A stretch of DNA of 64,000 bases, from contig NZ_OY782498.1 in NCBI RefSeq assembly GCF_963677845.1, forward strand, positions 2,611,518 to 2,675,517, written 5' to 3'. Position 1 is the stretch's first letter. Every line of letters begins with the position of its first letter. Both the position numbers and the translations under genes were made by a program. Below the pieces are notes generated by a model. That model was not told the DNA's origin, made no database searches, and saw only the letters and a list, made by a program, of their open reading frames with translations. This document shows, piece after piece, positions 53,845 through 63,613 of the stretch. The DNA comes from an uncultured Pseudodesulfovibrio sp. (GTDB lineage: Bacteria; Desulfobacterota; Desulfovibrionia; Desulfovibrionales; Desulfovibrionaceae).

Positions 53845-55020
53845 ATGAAACGGTTTACCCTGCTGCTGTGTGCGGCCCTTTTGGCATTGACTATCATGCC
53901 TGGGCTGGCCTTTGCAAAAGATTTCACCATCGGAATGATTCTGGTCGGTCCTTATAATGATAAAGGATACAGTCAGGCTCAGTACGAAGGCGGCAAATAC
54001 GTCGAAGCCCACATGGACGGCGCAAAATTGATCTATCTCGACAAGGTCAACCCCGCAGACCGCCCCGGCCTGACCATTCCGCAAATCGTTGATGACCTCG
54101 TGGAAAAAGGCGCAGACCTGATCATCGCCGGTTCCGACGACATGAAAGACGGCATCCTTGAAGCTGCCACCATGCATCCTGACAAGACTTTCCTCCATGT
54201 TTCCGGTGACTCTGCATGGGATGGCAAGGCTCCCGAGAACCTTGGCAACCTGTTCAGCAAGATGGAATACTCCAAAATGATGGCCGGGTTTACCGCAGCC
54301 ATGACCACCCAAACCGGCAAGATCGGTGTGGTCGGCCCGTTGGTCAACGAAGAAACCCGTCGCCTCATGTCTTCCGCTTACCTTGGCGCTGCCCACGCAT
54401 GGACCAAGGTCCGTGGCAAGGACCTGAAAGACCTTTCCTTCAACGTCAAATGGATCGGTTTCTGGTTCAACATTCCCGGCGTCACCTCTGACCCGACTCA
54501 GGTAGCAGGCTCCCTGTTCGACGCTGGCTATGACGTTCTCATTTCCGGCATCGACACTCCCGAAGTCGTCACTGTTGCCAAACAGCGCAAAGCCGCAGGC
54601 AAAAACGTCTGGGCATTGCCTTACGACTACGAAAAGGGCTGCGAAGGACAGGGCGACATCTGTCTCGGCGTTCCCTATTTCAACTGGGGCCCCGGCTTCC
54701 TGCGCGTTTCCAAAGAGGTTGCTGAAGGCACATACAAGCCCGGTTTTGTATGGGAATCCCCCTACTGGGCTGACATCAACAATCACGACAAATCCCCGGT
54801 TGGCTTCATGCCCGGTGAAGGCATGTCCGCCGACACCCAGAAAGCCCTGGACGCATTTGTCGCCGAACTCGGCTCCGGCAAGCTCGAACTCTTCACTGGC
54901 CCGCTCAATTATCAGGACGGCACCCCCTTCCTGAAAGCTGGCGAAAAGGGTTCCGACAAGCAAATCTGGTACATGCACCAGTTGCTCCAAGGTATGGAAG
55001 GAATCTCCTCCGCCAAATAG
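53845..55020 (+). CDS. BMP-family nucleoside-binding protein of an ABC importer
   Basis: 391 residues from ATG 53845 (GGAGGAGAGG upstream). Signal peptide 1-24 (AFA-KD). BMP/PnrA fold: DFTIGMILVGPYNDKGYSQAQYEG with the conserved D-G-Y/S of nucleoside binding, GADLIIAGSDDMKDG, WIGFWFNIPGVTSDPTQ. Expected in the periplasm, delivering purine or other nucleosides to the permeases encoded downstream. Followed by the ATPase gene after 24 nt. Confidence 0.92.
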   Translation: MKRFTLLLCAALLALTIMPGLAFAKDFTIGMILVGPYNDKGYSQAQYEGGKYVEAHMDGAKLIYLDKVNPADRPGLTIPQIVDDLVEKGADLIIAGSDDMKDGILEAATMHPDKTFLHVSGDSAWDGKAPENLGNLFSKMEYSKMMAGFTAAMTTQTGKIGVVGPLVNEETRRLMSSAYLGAAHAWTKVRGKDLKDLSFNVKWIGFWFNIPGVTSDPTQVAGSLFDAGYDVLISGIDTPEVVTVAKQRKAAGKNVWALPYDYEKGCEGQGDICLGVPYFNWGPGFLRVSKEVAEGTYKPGFVWESPYWADINNHDKSPVGFMPGEGMSADTQKALDAFVAELGSGKLELFTGPLNYQDGTPFLKAGEKGSDKQIWYMHQLLQGMEGISSAK

Positions 55021-55044
55021 CCGTTCCAAACGGCTCTGGACACA

Positions 55045-56523
55045 ATGATAGTCCTCAACGACATACACAAACACTACGGCCGGGTTCGGGCCAACGACGG
55101 CATAAGCCTGACCCTCGAACCCGGCCGCATTTACGCCCTCGTGGGTGAGAATGGGGCTGGAAAGTCCACGCTCATGCGCGTGCTGGCAGGACATACCCGT
55201 CCCACATCCGGTACGCTGGAAATCGGCGGGGAGACCATCTCCCACCTCACTCCTACATTGGCTCGAGAAAAAGGCGTCGGCATGCTCTATCAGGACCCGC
55301 TCGACTTCCCTGCCATGCCTGTATGGGAGAATTTTCAGCTCGGTGCGCCCAAACGATCCAAGCAGGAAGTGGTCGATGTCATCGGCGAGCTGTCGTACCG
55401 GCTGGACGCCTGTTTCCTGCCGGACGAGCCTGTCTCGTCTCTGACTGTAGGCGAGCGCCAGTTGCTGGAGCTTCTGCGTTTGCTCGACCTCGGAGCGACC
55501 ACCCTGATTCTGGACGAACCGACCACTGGCATCACCCCGGAACAAAAACAGGACCTTTTCGATCTGCTGATGAAGCTTGCTCGGGAAGAGGGACACACCA
55601 TTATTCTGGTGACGCACAAGCTCTCCGAGGCTTTCGAGATGGCGGACTCCATCTTCATCATGCGCCAAGGGGCTTTGGTATCGACCCTTGAACCGCCCTA
55701 CGATGAAAAAGAACTTGTTCATCTCATGTTTGGCGAGGCCGCTGAAGGAGAAGTCGCCGCACTGCCGGAACTTCCCCCTGAGGATACGCCCCCGCGACTT
55801 GCCATGCGTGACACGTTGTTCGCTGGTCCCAAATATTCCATGGGTAACTTGAATTTTACGGCCCGCCCCGGTGAATGTATCGGGCTGGCAGGACTGGACG
55901 GATCGGGGCAGGAACTGTTCCTGCGCGGCTTATGCGGCCTGGACCGTATGCCTGACGGCGCTTTTGATCTGGACAACGCCACATACCGATCCAACGACTT
56001 TGCAACTTTGCGCAAGGCGGGGGTCCAATTCGTCCCTGCGGACCGACTGCAAATGGCCCTGTTCCCAGCCCTCAATCTCATGGAACACATCACTCTCGCC
56101 TTCCCGGACAAAAAAGGCGACCTGACAGACTTCTACCAGTCCCAGTGTGTTGACGGATTCAACCTCCGTGCCCACCCCGAAACTCAGGCCAATGAACTGT
56201 CCGGCGGTAACCAACAGCGGCTCCTGCTGTCGCTCATCCCGAATGACACCAAACTGTTGCTCATGGAACACCCCACTCGCGGCCTCGATGCCGGTTCTGC
56301 CCGTCAGGTCTGGAACCACCTCAAGACCCGTTGTGCCGACGGTTCCACACTGATTTTCTTTTCCCCGGATCTCGACGAAGTGCTGGAACACAGTCACCGG
56401 GTTATTGTTTTCTATGACAGAGCTATTGCCGCTGTGGTGGAAGGTGACGACATTTCCATGGAAGTAATCGGTGCGCTCATGGCCGGTAAAAGCATGGAAG
56501 ATATCAAGGAGAGCAACTCATGA
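55045..56523 (+). CDS. Nucleoside ABC transporter ATPase, two-domain
   Basis: A 492-residue fusion of two ABC domains. Domain 1 (1-225) has Walker A GENGAGKST, signature LTVGERQLLEL (off-type) and Walker B LILDEPTTG. Domain 2 (250-480) has a degraded Walker A (AGLDGSGQELFL, no GKT/S), signature LSGGNQQRLLLSL and Walker B LLLMEHPTRGLD. Such asymmetry is normal for sugar and nucleoside ATPases (RbsA/YufO). Overlaps the next gene by 4 nt. Confidence 0.93.
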   Translation: MIVLNDIHKHYGRVRANDGISLTLEPGRIYALVGENGAGKSTLMRVLAGHTRPTSGTLEIGGETISHLTPTLAREKGVGMLYQDPLDFPAMPVWENFQLGAPKRSKQEVVDVIGELSYRLDACFLPDEPVSSLTVGERQLLELLRLLDLGATTLILDEPTTGITPEQKQDLFDLLMKLAREEGHTIILVTHKLSEAFEMADSIFIMRQGALVSTLEPPYDEKELVHLMFGEAAEGEVAALPELPPEDTPPRLAMRDTLFAGPKYSMGNLNFTARPGECIGLAGLDGSGQELFLRGLCGLDRMPDGAFDLDNATYRSNDFATLRKAGVQFVPADRLQMALFPALNLMEHITLAFPDKKGDLTDFYQSQCVDGFNLRAHPETQANELSGGNQQRLLLSLIPNDTKLLLMEHPTRGLDAGSARQVWNHLKTRCADGSTLIFFSPDLDEVLEHSHRVIVFYDRAIAAVVEGDDISMEVIGALMAGKSMEDIKESNS

Positions 56524-57560
56524 ACCGTGATTCTCTCCTGACTCAATTCGGGTGGATCTGCGCGGCCTTCGGTCTGGCGTTATTTCTGACCATCCTCGTG
56601 GCGTGGCCTGCTGGTGCACCGCCTTTTGAAACCATTTATGTTCTTTTCAAAGGCGGCGTCAGCTCCATGTCCAAAATCGGCCAGGTTCTGGCAGGTTGGG
56701 TACCACTCACGTTGTGCGCCGTAGGATTGCTCGTCCCGTTCACGGCACGACTGTGGAACATCGGCGTCGAAGGACAGGTCATCATGGGAGCCATCTTCTG
56801 TACTGCTGCCCTACGTCCTTTCGACGACGGCGGCGCTCTTCAGATAGCCCTCGCCATTGGCGCGGCCATGCTCGGCGGCGCACTCTGGGCACTCCTTGCA
56901 GGATGTTTGCGAGTCTTTGGCAGAGTCCATGAAATATTCTCCGGCCTCGGACTGAACTTCGTAGCTCTAGGCGTCACGCTCTGGCTCATCTTTGGCCCAT
57001 GGAAACGTCCGGGCGTAGCGTCAATGTCCGGCACCCAACCGTTGGACATGTCCCTGTGGCTGCCACGGCTTGGTAAACTTTCAGTGAGCTGGGTCGGACT
57101 GGCACTGGCCATCACCGCCACCATTTTTGTCTATATTCTGCTTTACCGCACCAAATGGGGACTCAAAATGCGCGCCGTGGGCGAAAACCCCAAGGCCGCC
57201 ACCTTGTTTTCACTGGGACCACGCCGCCGGTTGCTTCAGGCATTCATGATTTGCGGAGGCTTGGCCGGACTGGCCGGAGCCACACAGGTCCTCGGCGTCT
57301 ACCATCGATTGCTCCCTGCCATTTCCTCCAACTATGGGTATACCGCTTTGTTGGTAGGGATGATGGCTTCATTCCGATTGCCACTGGTCCCGTTCATCTG
57401 CCTGTTCTTTGCCATCCTCAATGTCGGTTCCATCCAATTACCACTTCAGTTGGGGCTTGATTCTTCCCTGTCCGGCGTCATTCAGGGTGTCATGGTCCTC
57501 TCCCTATTCATTGTCCAAGGGCTGAGACTCTGGCTCAGACAAAGAAAGGAGGCAGATTAA
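56520..57560 (+). CDS. Nucleoside ABC transporter permease 1 (YufP type)
   Basis: A 346-residue BPD_transp_2 permease with about nine helices, conserved GLLVPFTARLWNIGVEGQVIMGA near 70 and MRAVGENPKAATLF near 220. Partner of the next gene, which starts immediately after the stop (no gap). Confidence 0.93.
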   Translation: MNRDSLLTQFGWICAAFGLALFLTILVAWPAGAPPFETIYVLFKGGVSSMSKIGQVLAGWVPLTLCAVGLLVPFTARLWNIGVEGQVIMGAIFCTAALRPFDDGGALQIALAIGAAMLGGALWALLAGCLRVFGRVHEIFSGLGLNFVALGVTLWLIFGPWKRPGVASMSGTQPLDMSLWLPRLGKLSVSWVGLALAITATIFVYILLYRTKWGLKMRAVGENPKAATLFSLGPRRRLLQAFMICGGLAGLAGATQVLGVYHRLLPAISSNYGYTALLVGMMASFRLPLVPFICLFFAILNVGSIQLPLQLGLDSSLSGVIQGVMVLSLFIVQGLRLWLRQRKEAD

Positions 57561-58544
57561 ATGGAAACTTTCGGACTGACTCTTGCCGCAATTCTGGTGG
57601 CTGGCGCACCGCTTGTTCTTGCAACACTCGGTGAAACGCTCACAGAAAAAGCCGGTATCATCAACCTGTCACTGGACGGTTCCATTCTCCTGTCCGCCAT
57701 GGCCGCCTTCGTCGTATCCGTAACGTTCGACAACCCTTGGCTTGGCTTGTTGGCAGGCATGGCCGTAGGTGCTGCCATTGCAGGCATCCTCGGTGTCGTC
57801 GGCATCTATCTCGGTCAATCACAGCTTGCCGTCGGATTCATCCTGACCCTACTCTGTCGCGATCTGGCATACTTCCTCGGACATAATTACTCCCGCCAAC
57901 CCGGACCGGATCTCGGTTTGTGGTCTATTCCCGGCATAGGCAACATCCCGGTAATCGGACCGATATTCAGCACCCAATCCCCAGTGGTGTACCTTGGCTT
58001 AATAGCAATTTTCGTCTGCTGGTGGTGGATGTATCGAACCGAAGGCGGCATGCGTCTTCGGGCTGTCGGAGAATCTCCGCGTGCAGCTTTCGGACGCGGC
58101 ATTCGTGTACGTCTTGTCAGACTCTATTATTGTCTGGCAGGCGGTGCACTTGTCGGCATGGCCGGCGCGGCATACTCCTTGGCTGTCAAACCAGGATGGG
58201 GGCGTCCCCAAGGTTGTGAAGGTGCAGGCTGGATTGCTCTTGCCATCGTTATCTTTGGCGGTTGGCACCCCGTAAGGGCCGCGCTGGGCGCGTTCTTCTT
58301 CGCAGGATTGCAGGTGTCCGGTATCTATTTACAGGAAGTATTCCCGTCCATTCCGGCCCCGGTATTTCAGGTTGCCCCGTTCCCCATGATGATCCTCACG
58401 CTACTGGCCGTAAACCTCGGTCGCATGGGATGGATGCAGGACATCGTCCGCCGTCATCCGTTCCTCAAAACCTTTTCCAAAGGCTGGTCCATAGAAGCTC
58501 CTGCCGCTTTGGGACAAGATTTTGACCCCAAAAAGGGTTTGTAG
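57561..58544 (+). CDS. Nucleoside ABC transporter permease 2 (YufQ type)
   Basis: A 327-residue permease with eight to nine helices, conserved LGETLTEKAGIINLSLDGSIL near 22 and MRLRAVGESPRAAFGRGIRV near 165. It forms the transmembrane pore with the previous gene. Last gene of the operon. Confidence 0.93.
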   Translation: METFGLTLAAILVAGAPLVLATLGETLTEKAGIINLSLDGSILLSAMAAFVVSVTFDNPWLGLLAGMAVGAAIAGILGVVGIYLGQSQLAVGFILTLLCRDLAYFLGHNYSRQPGPDLGLWSIPGIGNIPVIGPIFSTQSPVVYLGLIAIFVCWWWMYRTEGGMRLRAVGESPRAAFGRGIRVRLVRLYYCLAGGALVGMAGAAYSLAVKPGWGRPQGCEGAGWIALAIVIFGGWHPVRAALGAFFFAGLQVSGIYLQEVFPSIPAPVFQVAPFPMMILTLLAVNLGRMGWMQDIVRRHPFLKTFSKGWSIEAPAALGQDFDPKKGL

Positions 58545-58630
58545 AGCAATCAATTCACTGAACCTGTTGCCCATAAGCACAAAATTAGCTAACTATCTAG
58601 TAAGTGAATATAAACTTTGCCGAGGGGACA

Positions 58631-59806
58631 ATGAGTACAGCAACCCAACCGACGGTCCTGATTGTCGATGATAATAGACTGAACATCGATCTACTGGTTG
58701 ATATTCTCGAAGACGACTACAAACTCCTTGTCGCCCTCAACGGGATTACTGCGCTTGAACTCATTCAGGATTCCCTGCCGGACATCGTTCTTCTGGATAT
58801 CATGATGCCGGAAATGGACGGCTATGAAGTCTGCAAACGGCTCAAAAGTGATGACCGCACTTCCAAAATTCCTATCATCTTCATTACAGCCAAAACACAG
58901 ACGGAAGACGAAGCCAACGGGTTGGCTCTTGGAGCCGTCGACTATATCACTAAACCGGTAAATCCAGCCATTGTTCAAGCCAGAATCAAGACACACCTCG
59001 CGTTATATAATCAGAACCGGGAACTTGAAGACAAGGTTCTCCAACGCACCAAAGAACTGAACCTCAGCAAAGAAAAAGCGGACGAAGCGAGCAAGGCTAA
59101 ATCCGCATTTCTGGCAAACATCAGCCATGAGTTGCGTACACCACTTAACCATATCATGGGATTATCCAGTCTCCTGCTGGAAATGGATGAAGACCCGGAA
59201 CATCTGGAACTGCTCGGCCCTATCAACGAAGGAGCAGTCCATTTAACTGACCTCTTCGACCAACTTCTGAATCTGACCACCCTGGAATCAGATACTGTTG
59301 ACATCACCTTCAAGACATTCGAAATTCGAAAAGCTCTTTCACAGCAAACCACCATCTTTTCCTCATACGCCAAAAAAAAGAACCTTGAATTTGAATCCAC
59401 AATTCATACGGATGTACCAGAAATCGTTCACGGCGCCCCAGTTGAAACCGTTCAGGCTCTCAGCAACGTCCTGCTTAATGCTTTCCGATACACGGAAAAA
59501 GGCAAAATTTCTTTAGATGTTCGCATTGACCCGAACAACTACGCCGGAACAGCATCGGATAGAATCATGCTTAGGTTCACAATTTCAGATACAGGAATCG
59601 GCATTCCTGAGGATCGATTACAAAGTATTTTCAAATCCTTTGAAATTGGCGAACGTGTCATGACAAAACGACTCAGTGGTTCCGGGGTCGGCCTGACCAT
59701 CTCCAAATATCTCATTGAAAAATTGGGCGGATTAATTGAGGTCGAAAGCACCGAAGGAGAAGGAAGTACCTTCACTATTTCCCTCCCGTTCACGCTCATA
59801 AATTGA
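58631..59806 (+). CDS. Receiver-histidine kinase (REC-HisKA-HATPase)
   Basis: 391 residues from ATG 58631 (GAGGGG 3-4 nt before; an in-frame start nine codons earlier lacks a site). Receiver first (about 8-125: [16 protein letters not shown]), coiled coil (130-160), His[20 protein letters not shown] near 165, HATPase ([15 protein letters not shown]). No membrane segment. The receiver-first order suggests it takes phosphate from another kinase. It faces the Cache kinase gene with 18 bp between stops. Confidence 0.9.
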   Translation: MSTATQPTVLIVDDNRLNIDLLVDILEDDYKLLVALNGITALELIQDSLPDIVLLDIMMPEMDGYEVCKRLKSDDRTSKIPIIFITAKTQTEDEANGLALGAVDYITKPVNPAIVQARIKTHLALYNQNRELEDKVLQRTKELNLSKEKADEASKAKSAFLANISHELRTPLNHIMGLSSLLLEMDEDPEHLELLGPINEGAVHLTDLFDQLLNLTTLESDTVDITFKTFEIRKALSQQTTIFSSYAKKKNLEFESTIHTDVPEIVHGAPVETVQALSNVLLNAFRYTEKGKISLDVRIDPNNYAGTASDRIMLRFTISDTGIGIPEDRLQSIFKSFEIGERVMTKRLSGSGVGLTISKYLIEKLGGLIEVESTEGEGSTFTISLPFTLIN

Positions 59807-59824
59807 TGCAGAAATCAAAGCAAT

Positions 59825-61771
59825 TTACACAATCTCTTTGTCTGAAAGAGGTATTGTAAAAACGAAACAACTCCCGCCATTCTCAGCGGGCTTCATCATC
59901 AACTTTCCGCCATAGTGCTCCACTATCTGCCGACAAATAGCCAATCCGAGGCCAGTTCCGAAAACTTGGCTTGAGCGCTTATTTACATCGTGCGCCTGAT
60001 AAAAAATATCAAAGATCTTTTCCTGATCATCTTCAGAAACGCCTCGCCCAGTGTCGCACACGGAAAAATGACTAAAGCCTTCGATCTCGACAGCAGACAA
60101 AGTCACACTGCCCGACTCGGTATACTTAAAGGCATTATCAAGAAGATTGATCAAAACCTGATGAAGCCGGTCGGCATCCACGTTCACAACCGCATCACTC
60201 GTAGGGGTTCTGACAATAAAATCCACTTTCGGAGTTGCCTCTGCCCTTCCAGCGACCGACTCTGCCGCACGGACAAGGATATCCCGAACTGTCCCGTTCT
60301 GATCGCGCCACTCCATCTTTCCGGTTTCTATCTTACTCATATCAAGCAAATCATTGACGAGTCGCCCGAGTCGCTCTGCTTCAATGCGAACGATAGACAA
60401 ATTTCTGGAAAATTTATCTGCCTGCAATTCCCCATTCTCCAATGTTGCAATATGAGGACGAAACTGTTTCTGAAAACTCTTTTCCATAAGCTTAAGAAAA
60501 CCAAGTATCGATGTCAGAGGTGTCCTCAATTCATGAGAGGCTGAGGCCAAGAATAATGTCTTGGCCCTATCCATGGCGATGAGTTTCTGTTCTGCATCTT
60601 TTCGAACAGCAATTTCTTTCTCCCGGGAACTGCTATACTCTTCGAGTTTTTCCATAAAAGTATTAAAATACTCAACCATAATCCCAAGCTCGTCATTGGA
60701 GAATTGACGCATACGCACGGAAAAATCACCGTTAGCCGCTCGAGCCAAATCAGTCTGTAATTCACCCAGGGGGCGGGTAATTAACGAACCGATACCCATG
60801 GAAATAGGCACCATGAGCAACAGGGCCGCCAACAGCGCACCGATGAATATTAATTTGATGGTATCAAGCGGAGCCTGAAAATCCTCATAGTAACTCGACG
60901 AAGCCACAACCCAGCCCATCTCTGGAATATCCATAAAATACACAACCTTTTCCTTGAGTTCTGTATCCCCCGGATTTCTCCACAAATAGTCGAAATGGCC
61001 TCTTTTTTCTTCGACTATGCGACGGGCTATGTCGCTCAACTTTGAGTCCCCGTATTCCTCATAATGCTTCCCTTCCAAATGAGGGTGCAGAAGCATATTC
61101 CCGTCATAATCAAGGACAAAAGGGTACCCAGACTTACCAAAACCTAACGAAAACAACCTTTTATTCAAATCTTCAACATTAATCAGCTGAATAAACTCAT
61201 CCCGATAACTCGACACAGAGATAATCCAGTCCCACGGCTCGAAATAGGCCATAAAAACAGCTTTAGGTCTCCCCTGCTTTTCAAAAGGTTCCTTCCAGTC
61301 ATATTCAATATATCCATTTTTGCGACGTATCTGTTCTTTGACAAAAGCAAGACTCGACAAATCCACGTCAAGAAGACTGTGCTTGTGATGAACGACCATG
61401 ATACCATCACTATCGAGGCAGTAGATTCGACCGGTCATGCCAATTGTCTGACTCAAAAAACTTTCTCGAGCACGTTGCTTTGCTTCTTCCTCGGTTATCC
61501 TCCCACGACGTACCTGACGATAAAGCTGCTCAGCCTCTTCGAGATTCTTTTCGGCCACCGCCCGCATATAATTTTTGATGGAGATATCAGCTGTTGTATG
61601 CACCATGTTCTGGATCATCTCGGTAGTCCGACTCAATTCGCTCTCAATGGACTCCTGAATAATCTTGGTTACCAAAGCATAAATAACAACCCCAACGACA
61701 CTGAAAATAAGTAAAAAGGCGCAGGCATACGCTACAAACATCTTATTGCGAATCTTCATATTTCGAATCAT
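59825..61771 (-). CDS. Cache-HAMP sensor histidine kinase
   Basis: 648 residues. Transmembrane helix 12-35, a large periplasmic double-Cache region (about 40-315, with repeated YPFVLDYDGNMLLHPHLEGK-type segments), a second helix near 320-340, HAMP (about 345-395), His[20 protein letters not shown] near 415, HATPase (DTGRGV, GTGLGLAICRQIV). It has no receiver. A TorT-like binding protein gene lies 3 nt upstream in the same operon, probably presenting the ligand to the Cache region. Confidence 0.93.
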   Translation of the reverse strand: MIRNMKIRNKMFVAYACAFLLIFSVVGVVIYALVTKIIQESIESELSRTTEMIQNMVHTTADISIKNYMRAVAEKNLEEAEQLYRQVRRGRITEEEAKQRARESFLSQTIGMTGRIYCLDSDGIMVVHHKHSLLDVDLSSLAFVKEQIRRKNGYIEYDWKEPFEKQGRPKAVFMAYFEPWDWIISVSSYRDEFIQLINVEDLNKRLFSLGFGKSGYPFVLDYDGNMLLHPHLEGKHYEEYGDSKLSDIARRIVEEKRGHFDYLWRNPGDTELKEKVVYFMDIPEMGWVVASSSYYEDFQAPLDTIKLIFIGALLAALLLMVPISMGIGSLITRPLGELQTDLARAANGDFSVRMRQFSNDELGIMVEYFNTFMEKLEEYSSSREKEIAVRKDAEQKLIAMDRAKTLFLASASHELRTPLTSILGFLKLMEKSFQKQFRPHIATLENGELQADKFSRNLSIVRIEAERLGRLVNDLLDMSKIETGKMEWRDQNGTVRDILVRAAESVAGRAEATPKVDFIVRTPTSDAVVNVDADRLHQVLINLLDNAFKYTESGSVTLSAVEIEGFSHFSVCDTGRGVSEDDQEKIFDIFYQAHDVNKRSSQVFGTGLGLAICRQIVEHYGGKLMMKPAENGGSCFVFTIPLSDKEIV

Positions 61772-61774
61772 GCG

Positions 61775-62950
61775 TCACCGCCCTTTTTCCAAAGAAAAAA
61801 CGGGGGTAAAACCTCGCGGGCCGAACAATCCTTGAAAAGGGAAATTCCCGATATTGTCCGACGTCACCATGGGGATAAACGGACCGGACCGAAATGGAAA
61901 ATCTTGACCAGCTTTCTCACCGTTGAGCAAACGAATCATCATATCCACGGCCATACGCCCCTGAAACACCATCAGATCTGAAGGAGCACCCGCCACTTTC
62001 CCTTGAAGAATCAGGTCATACAAATCCTGAGTCAAATATGTCCCGACGACAGTCGTCTCTTGTCCCGTTTTTGTTCGTGCAAGGACCTCAGAAGCTACTG
62101 CGGCTGCCACGGCGTTACCAACAAGATAGTGAGCAGGACCGACGTTTTTGAGACTCGCTTCGATCAAAGCACGTTGCACATCTCTGTCCGTATCCCCATA
62201 ACACACGTCCAACACATCCACCTTGCCAGGATAGTATTCCAAAGCATCCTCAAAGCCTGCCAAAGTCTCAGGCGCCCATCCTGAATTTTGGGGGCCGGGA
62301 AAAAAAACGACTGAGACAGCATCCAACCCAGCGTTCTCTGCATGTTCAGCAACATACTCACCAGCAAAATAACCCATTTCATAAAAGGAGACCAAAGCTT
62401 TGGCTGAGACATCAGCCGAATGCACATCGTTGACCACCTCCACAACAGGCACGCCAGCATTTCTAGCATGCCTAACATCACTATCATTCCCGGTGTAACT
62501 GATCGCTCCCAAGATAATACCATCGACACGCTCTTGGACAAATTGCCGCACTTGGGATTGCTGCCTCTCTAACTCTCCATACCCTCCGGCTTCCATCAGT
62601 TTAATGGAAACACCGAGCCTTTTAGCTTCATCAAGAATGCCGTAACTTACGGCAGTCCAATAATGATCTTTAAAATGAGGAAGGCAAACACCTATGACGT
62701 AAGGGAATTTAGCTGCGGCAGGAGGTAGCCATTCTTCAAGTTTGGGACGATCAAGACTCTTCGCGGCTCGTCCAGCCTCTTTGAATTTCACGTCATATGA
62801 GCCGTAAAAGCTTTTAACCTGAATAGGCCACCATGGAACTTCTTCATCATTTGCCACAGAAGGAGTGCTCGCAAACATCCCAAAAAGGACACTCGCAATG
62901 ACAATAAAAACAAGCACCACAGTATTTAATCGTTTCAAAACACACTGCAT
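61775..62950 (-). CDS. TorT-like periplasmic binding protein paired with the Cache kinase
   Basis: About 391 residues from ATG 62950 (MQCVLKRLNTVVLVFIVIASVL), a good signal peptide with A-x-A cleavage near SVAN. The start is uncertain; ATG 62977 and 63076 are in frame and none has a clear ribosome site. The mature protein matches TorT: W-P-x-K-S-F/Y, YVIGVCLPHFKDHYWTAVSYG, MEAGGYGELERQQSQV, and the type-1 binding fold to FQGLFGPRGFTPVF. TorT presents TMAO to TorS. The present ligand is unknown and no TMAO reductase is in the window. Confidence 0.88.
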   Translation of the reverse strand: MQCVLKRLNTVVLVFIVIASVLFGMFASTPSVANDEEVPWWPIQVKSFYGSYDVKFKEAGRAAKSLDRPKLEEWLPPAAAKFPYVIGVCLPHFKDHYWTAVSYGILDEAKRLGVSIKLMEAGGYGELERQQSQVRQFVQERVDGIILGAISYTGNDSDVRHARNAGVPVVEVVNDVHSADVSAKALVSFYEMGYFAGEYVAEHAENAGLDAVSVVFFPGPQNSGWAPETLAGFEDALEYYPGKVDVLDVCYGDTDRDVQRALIEASLKNVGPAHYLVGNAVAAAVASEVLARTKTGQETTVVGTYLTQDLYDLILQGKVAGAPSDLMVFQGRMAVDMMIRLLNGEKAGQDFPFRSGPFIPMVTSDNIGNFPFQGLFGPRGFTPVFSLEKGR

Positions 62951-63613
62951 GAACACGCACTTTCGTTTTATAAACATTAAAAAAAGGACACCACGAATAA
63001 AGGATATTAACAAACGAAGTGATAAAAAAACAATCCCCTTAGAAATGAGCTCTCCGTCGAATTTTCTCTCACCCATTTATTCTATAGCCTAGAATGTATC
63101 ATGTAGATATAATGAATTAATTTCACTACTGATGGAGAACTCATCTCTCCAAAGCTCATGATACCACCATATTCTCCTCCCCTCTCTAAAAACAATATTC
63201 GTATGGAAAACATGTTTCGATAAAAAAATACAAATATATCAAACTCCAAAACGAAACGTATACCATGAAAACAAGGGAGAATAATCGTCTGTCAGTAGCT
63301 TATATCTCACTGTGTAGTATCCAAAATTCTTTCCAATTGGATTAAATATTTCAGTTCCTTTCACGAAGGAATCTATTTTTTTCTATTTTTCACTCACACT
63401 TTTGATCAAAAGCGTTCCGATGATTATTCATATTTTGCTTTTTTTCTCGAAATAAACTGCATCAAAAAAACACTTCAAAACAACGTTTGCTTGATTTTTT
63501 CCGATATTCAGGGCACAAGGACTCTGCTCAATCCAAGATTGGGTCTATGCCCATCCCGGACTCTCTCGCCCGACAGACCATGTCGGACGGACATACCCAT
63601 TTAGGAGGAAATT
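62951..63613 (+). promoter_or_regulatory. AT-rich upstream region of the amino-acid binding protein gene
   Basis: No gene is seen on the plus strand. CTTTTGATCAAAAG (63399-63412) is a 14-bp perfect palindrome in the right place for a regulator. Hairpins CAATC/GATTG (near 63530) and CCGACA/TGTCGG (63570-63586) lie in the leader, and GGAGG at 63603-63607 serves ATG 63614. The minus part holds alternative starts for the TorT-like gene. Confidence 0.45.

Noticed and set aside
53659-55722. 687-residue minus-strand ORF over the BMP binding protein and ATPase genes
   Set aside because: The plus-strand genes have signal peptide, ribosome sites and domain motifs; the antisense product has none.
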